Shown: one piece after another, positions 1 to 5,933 of the stretch
Layout of the letters: each line of letters begins with the position of its first letter
How positions within the stretch are numbered: position 1 is the stretch's first letter
Made by a program: the position numbers and the translations under genes
Source of the DNA: Eubacteriales bacterium
Lineage (GTDB): Bacteria; Bacillota; Clostridia; Peptostreptococcales; Anaerovoracaceae
Assembly: GCA_028692535.1 (NCBI GenBank)
Contig: JAQUXD010000055.1
Span: 1-6,704 of the forward strand
Direction of reading: 5' to 3'
DNA length: 6,704 nt
The notes under the pieces: model-generated
The model's database searches: none
Told to the model about the DNA's origin: nothing
What the model saw: the letters and a program-made list of their open reading frames with translations, nothing else

Positions 1-127
1 TCCGCGGAGCCAGGCCAAGCTGCCCGGCATCCGCTTCGGGCAGTATGGCTTGCGCTGCCTCTTCGTAGACGTGGGCGTAGAGGCAGCACAGGAGGCCGTC
101 GAACGTTCCGTCGTACACATATTCCAT
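1..127 (-). CDS. Probable DNA metabolism protein, TIGR03915/DUF4130-like (N-terminal part only)
   Basis: The first 42 codons of a gene that leaves the window on the left. The protein begins MEYVYDGTFDGLLCCLYAHV, the typical opening of the TIGR03915 family (contains DUF4130), a protein of unknown biochemistry normally encoded beside a radical SAM protein of the TIGR03916 type; in other bacteria this domain is linked to a uracil-DNA-glycosylase-like domain. The start is supported by GGGAG at 135-139, 7 nt upstream of the ATG and inside the end of the radical SAM gene. The radical SAM stop (TAG, 130-132) lies only 2 nt before this ATG, so the two are almost certainly one transcript and probably translationally coupled. 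Family assignment rests on the N-terminus and the neighbour; the C-terminal part cannot be seen, so a glycosylase fusion cannot be judged. Confidence 0.85.
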   Translation of the reverse strand, partial: MEYVYDGTFDGLLCCLYAHVYEEAAQAILPEADAGQLGLAPR

Positions 128-129
128 AA

Positions 130-1491
130 CTATTCTCCCAATAATTTCGTCTTCGGATCCAGAAAGCTCAGTTGGAGTCCGCCGGACTGCATCAGCAGGT
201 GTTCCCGCAGCATCGTGTCTTTTACGGCAGTGCCGTAGTGCTTTCCGCCGATGGTGATAAAATATTTGGCCCTCTTTAGGACCACACCGATGTTTTTCAG
301 ATCGTCGTAGCGCAGCGGCGCCAGCTTGCGCTGACGCAGGATCCGAACCACAGAGGTATTGCCGATCCCCGGGATGCGCAGCAGTTCTTCGGCGCCGGCC
401 TTGTTGATCTCCACGGGAAAGCACTCCGGGTGCCGCAAGGCCCAGGATACCTTGGGGTCCAGTTCCAGGTCCAGATTGGGATGGCCGTTATCTACGATCT
501 CGTCGGCCGTAAATCCGTAAAAGCGCATGAGCCAGTCGGCCTGGTACAGCCGATGCTCCCGAAGAAGCGGCACGTTGCTACCCCGGGCGGGAAGCAGCGG
601 GGAGTCGTTCAAAGGGATGTATGCGCTGAAATAGACCCGCCGCATATAGAACTTTCGATACAGGCTGTGGGAAAGCGCCAGGATTTTAAGGTCGCTGTCC
701 TCTGTCGCTCCGATGATCAACTGGGTCGTCTGCCCCGCCGGAGCGAATCGGTCCTTTTTCTGATGAGCCAGGGCATCCTGCTGCCGATCCGTCAGATATT
801 TCCCTGCCGAAGCCACGTAGGTGCTTCCTCCCTCCTCTTCCAAAAGAGGCACCCGGTAGCGATAGTGAGAATACCGGTTGCCGGCCCCCACCAAAGCCCG
901 CTGCTCGGCCATGGATCGGGTGATCTGATCCATAGGACCCAGAATCCCTTCCGGCTTCTTTTGGGGCGCCAGCTTTTCCAAACCCTCCGAAGAAGGCAGC
1001 TCGATATTGACGCTCACCCGATCGGCCAATCGGCCGATCCGGTCCACCAGCTCGGGAGACGTGCCCGGAATGATCTTCGCATGGATATAGCCCAGAAACC
1101 CCTGTTCTTCCCGAAGAATTTGAAACGCGCGGCACATCTCCTCCCCTGTCCGGTCCGGCGTGCCGTCCACGGCGGAGCTCAGGAACAAGCCCTCTATATA
1201 GTTGCGACGATAGAACTCCATGGTGAGGTCCGCCAGTTCTTGCGGCGTAAAGGACGTCCGTTCCACCTGAGCCGAGCGTCGATTGACGCAGTATTCGCAG
1301 TCGTAAACGCATCGGTTGCTGTACAGGACCTTGAGCAGGGAAATACAACGGCCGTCCGCCGTCCAGGAATGGCAGATGCCGGCTTTCGAGGCGCTGCCGA
1401 GCTGCCCCTTCTTTCCTCTCCTTTCATGGCCGGAGCTGGAACAGGAGACATCGTACTTCGCCGCATCGGTGAGGATCTTCAGTTTTTCCAT
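130..1491 (-). CDS. Putative DNA modification/repair radical SAM protein with C-terminal helix-hairpin-helix (TIGR03916-like)
   Basis: A 453-residue protein. The radical SAM cluster motif CX3CX2C is at Cys61, Cys65, Cys68 (CVYDCEYC), which would bind a 4Fe-4S cluster and S-adenosylmethionine. The N-terminus (KLKILTDAAKYDVSCSSSG, residues 3-21) is characteristic of TIGR03916. Near the C-terminus, about residues 362-412, is a helix-hairpin-helix region (LLRIPGIGNTSVVRILRQRK, then a second part ending KRAKYFI), a fold that usually contacts DNA. The lesion or base it acts on is not known. I chose the ATG at 1491 because the family begins here, GGAAG lies 5 nt upstream, and a good promoter (-10 at 1519-1524) predicts transcription to begin near 1512; the in-frame ATG at 1539 lies upstream of the transcript and the one at 1512 would be leaderless. 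It is followed 2 nt later by its usual DUF4130 partner. A LexA-like operator overlaps the promoter. Confidence 0.9.
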   Translation of the reverse strand: MEKLKILTDAAKYDVSCSSSGHERRGKKGQLGSASKAGICHSWTADGRCISLLKVLYSNRCVYDCEYCVNRRSAQVERTSFTPQELADLTMEFYRRNYIEGLFLSSAVDGTPDRTGEEMCRAFQILREEQGFLGYIHAKIIPGTSPELVDRIGRLADRVSVNIELPSSEGLEKLAPQKKPEGILGPMDQITRSMAEQRALVGAGNRYSHYRYRVPLLEEEGGSTYVASAGKYLTDRQQDALAHQKKDRFAPAGQTTQLIIGATEDSDLKILALSHSLYRKFYMRRVYFSAYIPLNDSPLLPARGSNVPLLREHRLYQADWLMRFYGFTADEIVDNGHPNLDLELDPKVSWALRHPECFPVEINKAGAEELLRIPGIGNTSVVRILRQRKLAPLRYDDLKNIGVVLKRAKYFITIGGKHYGTAVKDTMLREHLLMQSGGLQLSFLDPKTKLLGE

Positions 1492-1518
1492 GACCGCTTC
1501 CGCATTTTTCATAGGTTC

Positions 1519-1547
1519 ATTATATGCCGAAAAGAACATATGTTCAA
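1519..1547 (-). promoter_or_regulatory. Promoter of the radical SAM/DUF4130 unit
   Basis: On the minus strand, TTGAAC (1542-1547) and TATAAT (1519-1524) are separated by exactly 17 bp. The -10 is a perfect sigma-A consensus and the -35 matches 4 of 6. Transcription should begin around 1512, about 20 nt before the chosen start codon at 1491. A LexA-like palindrome covers four bases of the -35 and most of its adjoining spacer. Confidence 0.75.
1534..1545. promoter_or_regulatory. LexA/DinR operator (SOS box)
   Basis: GAACATATGTTC is a perfect 12-bp palindrome. It fits the Gram-positive LexA consensus core GAAC-RNRN-GTTC (the Cheo box of Bacillus); the flanking bases are A and A instead of the preferred C and G. 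It overlaps the -35 and spacer of the minus-strand radical SAM promoter, a position where a bound repressor would block RNA polymerase. The divergent Sir2 gene's likely promoter lies about 20 bp further away, so control of that gene is less certain. The motif is seen directly; LexA binding is inferred. Confidence 0.72.
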
Positions 1548-1564
1548 CCTGTTTGCGCTTTCTC

Positions 1565-1593
1565 TTTCAAAAAAATCTTCTCTGGTGTATCAT
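1565..1593 (+). promoter_or_regulatory. Candidate promoter of the Sir2-patatin unit
   Basis: TTTCAA (1565-1570, a weak -35) and TATCAT (1588-1593, 5 of 6 to the -10 consensus) are 17 bp apart, just upstream of the Sir2 ribosome binding site AAGGAG (1606-1611). Transcription would begin near 1600, leaving a leader of only about 15 nt. The -35 is poor, so this is the best candidate in the region and not a firm call. Confidence 0.42.
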
Positions 1594-1615
1594 GAGATTG
1601 AATAGAAGGAGCGCT

Positions 1616-2356
1616 ATGTACGAAGAATTAAAACGAATCCTCCGAAGCGGGCAACGCATGGTATTTTTCGGCGGCGCCGGCGTTTCAACGGAGAGCGGTA
1701 TTCCGGATTTTCGATCGGAATCCGGCTTGTATCATGCGCGCAATCGCTATGGTGTCGCGCCGGAATACCTGCTGTCCGAAGAATGCTTTCTCCGGGAACC
1801 GAAAATATTCTTTTCCTATTACATGGAAAACCTGATCCCCAAAAACGCAAAGCCCAACAGAGCCCATCAAGCTTTAGCCATGCTGGAGGACCAGGGGAAG
1901 CTGGCAGCTGTCATCACCCAGAACGTAGACGGACTCCACCAGATGGCAGGCAGCAAGAATGTATTGGAACTTCACGGCACCATTCACGACAACCGTTGCC
2001 TTGCCTGCGGGGCCCGATATGAACTGAGCCATTTGCTGGACGAAACAAACCGGAAGGACGGCATTCCCCGCTGCAGCTCCTGCGGTGGAACGGTAAAACC
2101 CCGAGTCGTCCTATACGGAGAAGCTTTGGACGAGGATTGCATCCGCCGATCAGTGGAAGCCATCGAGGCGGCGGATGTGCTGATCATCGGCGGCACGTCT
2201 CTGGCTGTCTGGCCGGCCGCCGGATTCATCGACTATTTCAACGGAGAAAAACTGGTCCTGATCAACCGATCTGCCACCGATGTCGATCGCAAGGCAGATC
2301 TGGTGATCCGCGAACCCATCGGGGAGGTGTTGGGAACATGTCTGAACCTAAACTGA
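1616..2356 (+). CDS. cobB: NAD-dependent protein deacylase, Sir2 family
   Basis: A complete 246-residue sirtuin, the usual length for bacterial single-domain members. It removes acyl groups from protein lysines using NAD, giving nicotinamide and O-acyl-ADP-ribose; it should be cytosolic. Visible motifs: GAGVSTESGIPDFR (20-33, NAD binding), TQNVDGLH (101-108), catalytic His120 in ELHGT, a structural zinc site with Cys128, Cys131, Cys153 and Cys156, and GGTSLAVWPA (192-201). The usual VVxFGE motif reads VVLYGE here. The Tyr-x-x-Arg pair of desuccinylases such as E. coli CobB is not evident in the FFSYYMENL segment (65-73), so deacetylation is the more likely activity (inference). The ATG is preceded by AAGGAG (1606-1611) with a 4-nt spacer. 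The last 19 bp overlap the start of the patatin gene, and the gene diverges from the radical SAM repair unit. Confidence 0.93.
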   Translation: MYEELKRILRSGQRMVFFGGAGVSTESGIPDFRSESGLYHARNRYGVAPEYLLSEECFLREPKIFFSYYMENLIPKNAKPNRAHQALAMLEDQGKLAAVITQNVDGLHQMAGSKNVLELHGTIHDNRCLACGARYELSHLLDETNRKDGIPRCSSCGGTVKPRVVLYGEALDEDCIRRSVEAIEAADVLIIGGTSLAVWPAAGFIDYFNGEKLVLINRSATDVDRKADLVIREPIGEVLGTCLNLN

Positions 2357-3561
2357 AAGTGAAACCGGGGAACCGAAAGATCCGGCCCCCCAAGAATCCG
2401 GACAAGATGACGGAACCGATTCCCGGATACACTGCTCTGGTGTTGTCCGGCGGCGGATCCCGGGGAGCCTATCAGGTCGGTGTCTGGCGCGCACTCAGAG
2501 AGCTGGACATTCCCATCCATATTGCCGTCGGCACTTCCATCGGCGCCATCAACGCCGCCGCCGTTTCCCAGGATGCCTACGCGGATGCAGAAGCCCTGTG
2601 GAACCAGTTGGAGACCGATATGGTCTTCGATTACGCTCATGTATTGGAAAACAAAGGCGTCAAGTTTACGACCATCAAGGATATCCTCGGTCAAAACCTG
2701 GACGAAAAGAAAATCCGCAGCTCTGATGTGGCCTTCGGGATCGTCACGGTGAAATTCCCGTCCATGGATCCTCTGTATCTTTGGAAAGAAGACATCCCGG
2801 AGGGAGAAATGCTGGATTACATCCTTGCCAGCAGCGCCTGCTTCCCTGCCGTAACGCCCTATGAGATCCACGATGAAAAATTCCTGGACGGCGCTTTCTA
2901 TGACTATATGCCCATTTCCATGGCATTGGAAAAAGGGGCTGACCGCATCATTGCCGTAAATCTGCAGGCGGCCGGCAAAGTCCGGGAAGAGGATCTGGCA
3001 GAGGCCAAAGACCGGACGACCCTGATCCAGTGCCATTGGGATCTGGGCTCCTTTCTCATCTTCGACACCGATAATGCCAGGCACATCATGCGGCTGGGCT
3101 ACTTGGATACATTGAAAGCCTTCGGCATCCTGGAGGGTTATCGCTACACCTTCGGCAAGGATCAGATGGATCTGCGCACGCTCCGAACCGGTGAATATGC
3201 TGCCTTCGCCTTCGGACTGGATCCGGAGATCATCTACACCAGAGAGGTTTTCCTCGACCGGCTCCGCATGGCAGTGGAGCAGTATGTGAGCTCCGAGGAT
3301 TCGGATTTAGAGGAACTGCGGAAGGGCTTTAAGAAACTTTCCTTTCTGCAGATCGAAAAGAGCATGGAACGCCTCCGGCGCATGAGTCGCCGAGCTGTTG
3401 TTGTATACATCGCAGACCTCCTGAAGCAACAAGCGGATCCGCCGCCTCAAGACGGCAAAAAAATGAAAGAGCCTCCGGCGCCGATCCGGAAGGCTCTGGA
3501 AAAAATATTCGAACGGGATGTTGCAGCCGCCGAGTGGCTGATCAAAAACGACCTGATCTGA
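2338..3561 (+). CDS. Patatin-like phospholipase family protein
   Basis: A 407-residue protein with a patatin domain at about residues 31-210. The family hydrolyses acyl esters of lipids with a Ser-Asp dyad. All the key elements are present: the oxyanion-hole stretch SGGGSRGAYQVGV (37-49), the nucleophile elbow GTSIG (65-69, Ser67) and the catalytic Asp184 in DGA. No signal peptide or membrane segment is evident; the first 25 residues are basic and proline-rich. Beyond the patatin core the protein is largely helical and charged, with no domain I recognise. The substrate is unknown. The ATG at 2338 is preceded by GGGGAGG (2321-2327, spacer 10 nt) inside the Sir2 gene; an alternative ATG at 2407 has no comparable ribosome binding site. 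The 19-bp overlap with Sir2 indicates one transcript and probable translational coupling. A strong terminator begins 14 bp after the stop. Confidence 0.92.
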   Translation: MSEPKLKVKPGNRKIRPPKNPDKMTEPIPGYTALVLSGGGSRGAYQVGVWRALRELDIPIHIAVGTSIGAINAAAVSQDAYADAEALWNQLETDMVFDYAHVLENKGVKFTTIKDILGQNLDEKKIRSSDVAFGIVTVKFPSMDPLYLWKEDIPEGEMLDYILASSACFPAVTPYEIHDEKFLDGAFYDYMPISMALEKGADRIIAVNLQAAGKVREEDLAEAKDRTTLIQCHWDLGSFLIFDTDNARHIMRLGYLDTLKAFGILEGYRYTFGKDQMDLRTLRTGEYAAFAFGLDPEIIYTREVFLDRLRMAVEQYVSSEDSDLEELRKGFKKLSFLQIEKSMERLRRMSRRAVVVYIADLLKQQADPPPQDGKKMKEPPAPIRKALEKIFERDVAAAEWLIKNDLI

Positions 3562-3575
3562 CGATAGAATGTACG

Positions 3576-3618
3576 AAGCGTGGGCCGCCCTCGCAAGGGC
3601 GGCCCACGCTTTATTTTT
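3576..3618 (+). terminator. Rho-independent terminator of the Sir2-patatin unit
   Basis: A perfect 16-bp stem (3576-3591 with 3596-3611) with a 4-nt CGCA loop is followed by TTATTTTT (3611-3618). It sits between two convergent genes. In the minus direction the stem directly follows the DUF951 stop codon (TAA, 3613-3611) but is followed by only a poor T-run, so it terminates the plus transcript best and may also protect or end the minus one. Confidence 0.92.
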
Positions 3619-3832
3619 CCGCAGGGATTTCCTGCAGTTTTTCTGCTTCCTGTTTCAGCAGTTTCTTTACTTTCTTTTCAAACTCCCGGCGCGGCATCCG
3701 GATTTGGGCGCCGCAGGTGTCGCAGGAGATCCGTACATCCGCCCCTACGCGCTCCAACGTAAACACGTCGCCCCCGCAGGGATGCTTTTTCTTCATCTGC
3801 GCTTTCTCACCGACGGTCAAGGGTAAAGGCAT
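3611..3832 (-). CDS. DUF951 family zinc-ribbon protein
   Basis: A 73-residue protein matching DUF951, a small family of unknown function common in Firmicutes. It has the expected layout: a VGE-x-MKKKHPCGG segment (8-21), a RVGADVRISCDTCG segment (28-41) and an IRMPRREFEKKVKKL segment (44-58). Cys19, Cys37 and Cys40, perhaps with His17, could bind a metal. The C-terminal tail (58-73) is Lys/Glu-rich. The ATG at 3832 has AGGAG 6 nt upstream, and that site overlaps the glutamine synthetase stop codon (TAG, 3842-3844), so translation of the two is probably linked. No other promoter is apparent for it. Its stop codon touches the base of the shared terminator hairpin. Confidence 0.87.
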   Translation of the reverse strand: MPLPLTVGEKAQMKKKHPCGGDVFTLERVGADVRISCDTCGAQIRMPRREFEKKVKKLLKQEAEKLQEIPAEK

Positions 3833-3841
3833 GGCTTTCTC

Positions 3842-5746
3842 CTATAACAAATTTCTCTTATACTCGGCATACATCGCTTCCAGCTGTGAAATCTTTTTCT
3901 GCGCCAGGATCTGCAACTCCGACGCGGTGTCGTAATCCTGATCGTCCAAAGCGTTGGTAAGCCGCGTAAGCAGACTGATGCGTTCCGTAGTGTCCTGGCC
4001 CATATCCTTGCGCATATATCTTATCTTTTTCCACCGCACTTCGTCAATATCTGCGCAATCCAAAGAATCATGCGCTTTTTCGCAGGACCGAATGATCTTG
4101 CGCATACCCGGGACGATGCGGTTTCTCAGTTCCATCGTCCACTGATCCAGCGCTGCTGTTCTGTAAGATTCCAGATCTATGGGATCCATAACGCCGTCCG
4201 TATAGAGCAGTTTCACCTTATCCGGACAGAGATCCAGCCGTTTCAGGACCTCCCATACCGTTTCCGGCGCCCGGCCGAACAGCATGTCCCGCTCTTCTTG
4301 CGTAAAATCATCGAATGTGTTTTTTTCGGTCCGGTAAAGCCGGTCTTTTTCCAGATAGAAATCTTCCTGTCCGTAGTCTTTTGATAGGGAAGCCAGGAGT
4401 TCAGAGGGCGTTTTCTCGTTTTCCAGGGCCGCCCGAGCGCCGTCCAGCATGGCCATAAAGGCGGCGGCCAACACCAAATACGTGTTGGCTTTGGGGTTGG
4501 GCGAGCGAAGCTCGAACCGGGTGGCCATAGGATTGCGAAGGTCCCGGATCAACCCGGCCAAAATCGTCCGATTCCGGGAGGGCGCATCCACACTGTGTCC
4601 CAGACTGGTCACCACGCTTACCGGCGCTTCAAATCCGGGTTTCAGCCGACTGTAAGCATCATTGGTGCAGTTTGCCATAGGACCGACGATATCGTAGTTT
4701 TTCAGCAGACCCATCAGACAGGAATAACCGATTGGGCTCAAATAATCCTTCGACACATCCTCTGCGGTGAACAGGTTCACGAGACGTCCGTCTTTGAGCC
4801 GGGCCGTCACTCCCATGTGCGTATGCTTGCCGCTTCCGGCCACCCCTTCAATGGGCTTGGCCATGTACGTCACATCCAGTCCGTGGTTTCGGAATATATC
4901 CTTAACGATATAGCGAATCTGCTTGTCGTTGTCCGCGGCCTGCATGGGATTGGAGTACTTCCAGTCGATTTCCAATTGTTCCATGATGTGGTCGAAATCG
5001 CCGTCGTGCGTAAGCTTCGGCTTAACGCCGCCCACCTCTTTATGCGCCATTTCCACACAGAATCCGTAGCGGTTCAGAATGTCCAACGTATGTTCCAGGG
5101 CGGTGCGTACGGGACCCAGCGTCCTTTTCCAATATTGCTCTTTAAGCTCCTGAGACGTATGGAGCCGGTCTTTGTCGGCCAGGTCGTCAGGCGTTTTGAC
5201 GTAAAACTCCATTTCGGTTCCGGCCGTGAGCTCGATCTCCGCAATGTCCTCGATATTGTCGATGGGCAGATGATCAAAGATATAGGGATGATCCTTCATC
5301 AGTTGCAGCAAATTTTTCTTAAATACCGCGATGGCATCCCGCAGAATGATCCGGGAGCCCACCTCCGCCTTGTCGTTGTGCACCAGATACGAGGGGATCC
5401 GAAGACTTCCCACCGGCAATCCCGTCTCCTCGTGAATGTTGTTATAGTTATAGTCTACGTACCAGTTGACGGACAGATCGGGCAGAATATCCACCCGAGC
5501 GTTGTTGATCTCGGCGATCTTGGGCAAAAACACCGAAGAACCGTCGGTCTGAACCCCAAAAGTCAGGAAGCGATCGATGTCTTCCAGCATGTTCTCGACC
5601 GGAATTTTCTCGTCGGTGTCGTCACCGTTGATATCCAGACCGCTCAAGGATACGAAACGAATCTCGGGGTGTGCCAGAAGCTGCTGTCGGATCTGAGCCT
5701 CCTTATGTTCTTTTGCCGGTAAACAGAATATCATGTTCTCTAACAT
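3842..5746 (-). CDS. glnA: Glutamine synthetase, long type with C-terminal extension
   Basis: A 634-residue glutamine synthetase (glutamate + ammonia + ATP to glutamine), longer than the 440-470 residues of classical GSI. The beta-grasp N-domain carries TDGSS (67-71). The catalytic domain has the metal-ligand pair in GTEMEF (Glu178, Glu180), Glu237 in KEVGG, Glu259 in QLEIDWKYS, the ATP/glutamate loop KPIEGVAGSGKHTH (297-310), Arg367 and Glu373 in SRLKPGFEAP, and RFELR (410-414). So the active-site residues appear complete. Odd points are about 14 extra residues between Glu237 and Glu259 relative to E. coli GSI, and a helical C-terminal region of about 170 residues (465-634) that I cannot assign. 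I chose ATG 5746, 8 nt from AGGAGG (5755-5760); a TTG at 5749 is an alternative. It has its own promoter and a structured leader. The symbol is generic: this is not a classical GlnA, and it is shorter than GSIII (about 700 residues). Confidence 0.88.
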   Translation of the reverse strand: MLENMIFCLPAKEHKEAQIRQQLLAHPEIRFVSLSGLDINGDDTDEKIPVENMLEDIDRFLTFGVQTDGSSVFLPKIAEINNARVDILPDLSVNWYVDYNYNNIHEETGLPVGSLRIPSYLVHNDKAEVGSRIILRDAIAVFKKNLLQLMKDHPYIFDHLPIDNIEDIAEIELTAGTEMEFYVKTPDDLADKDRLHTSQELKEQYWKRTLGPVRTALEHTLDILNRYGFCVEMAHKEVGGVKPKLTHDGDFDHIMEQLEIDWKYSNPMQAADNDKQIRYIVKDIFRNHGLDVTYMAKPIEGVAGSGKHTHMGVTARLKDGRLVNLFTAEDVSKDYLSPIGYSCLMGLLKNYDIVGPMANCTNDAYSRLKPGFEAPVSVVTSLGHSVDAPSRNRTILAGLIRDLRNPMATRFELRSPNPKANTYLVLAAAFMAMLDGARAALENEKTPSELLASLSKDYGQEDFYLEKDRLYRTEKNTFDDFTQEERDMLFGRAPETVWEVLKRLDLCPDKVKLLYTDGVMDPIDLESYRTAALDQWTMELRNRIVPGMRKIIRSCEKAHDSLDCADIDEVRWKKIRYMRKDMGQDTTERISLLTRLTNALDDQDYDTASELQILAQKKISQLEAMYAEYKRNLL

Positions 5747-5754
5747 CAATCCTT

Positions 5755-5760
5755 CCTCCT
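5755..5760 (-). promoter_or_regulatory. Ribosome binding site of glutamine synthetase
   Basis: A perfect AGGAGG lies 8 nt before the ATG at 5746 and 5 nt before an in-frame TTG at 5749. The spacing favours the ATG. The overlapping GGAAGG at 5751-5756 is complementary to CCUUCC of the leader hairpin (5811-5816). Confidence 0.8.
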
Positions 5761-5798
5761 TTCATGAATTTTGATTGACTCTTCCGATCCAATTAACA

Positions 5799-5847
5799 AA
5801 GCCGCGCCGCGGAAGGGACGACGTGTACGCCTTCCACGGTACGGCTT
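5799..5847 (-). promoter_or_regulatory. Structured leader (attenuator-like hairpin) of glutamine synthetase
   Basis: On the minus strand AAGCCG (5847-5842) pairs with CGGCTT (5804-5799), and inside it CCGTGGAAGG (5839-5830) pairs with CCTTCCGCGG (5816-5807) with one G-U pair. A 2x2 internal loop separates the helices and the apical loop has 13 nt. It is followed by a weak T-run (TTTGTTAATT from 5800). It lies in the roughly 130-nt leader between the promoter and the AGGAGG. It could be a weak terminator or a regulatory fold; I do not recognise a known riboswitch class. Confidence 0.5.
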
Positions 5848-5880
5848 GCTATTGAATACGTTTTAAAAAATATAGTCTTT

Positions 5881-5908
5881 ATTTTACACGATGATAACGA
5901 ATTGTCAA
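5881..5908 (-). promoter_or_regulatory. Promoter of glutamine synthetase-DUF951
   Basis: On the minus strand a perfect TTGACA (5903-5908) and TAAAAT (5881-5886, 5 of 6) are 16 bp apart. Transcription should begin near 5874. It lies 26 bp after the stop codon of the UPF0182 gene, with no obvious terminator between, so some readthrough from that gene is possible. Confidence 0.78.
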
Positions 5909-5933
5909 GAGCCCCTATTATTCAGTTGTCGGT

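Noticed and set aside
430..1605. A 391-codon open frame on the plus strand opposite the radical SAM gene
   Set aside because: It is antisense to a gene with clear family motifs, has no recognisable domain and would cross the divergent promoter. It is explained by codon bias of the real gene.
2233..3084. A 283-codon open frame on the minus strand opposite the patatin gene
   Set aside because: It has no motif or start signal, and overlaps the antisense of conserved patatin catalytic residues.
1616..3561. Sir2 plus patatin as an anti-phage system
   Set aside because: Both domains occur in defence systems, but this sirtuin is a standard 246-residue zinc-binding deacylase and the patatin has an ordinary layout. 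There is no nucleotide cyclase, TIR or other defence gene nearby.
4595..5722. A 375-codon open frame on the plus strand opposite glutamine synthetase
   Set aside because: It lies wholly within the antisense of a motif-complete gene, has no ribosome binding site and no family resemblance.
5855..5910. A GlnR/TnrA operator (TGTNAN7TNACA) near the glutamine synthetase promoter
   Set aside because: TGTAA occurs at 5884-5888, but the second half at the right distance does not match.
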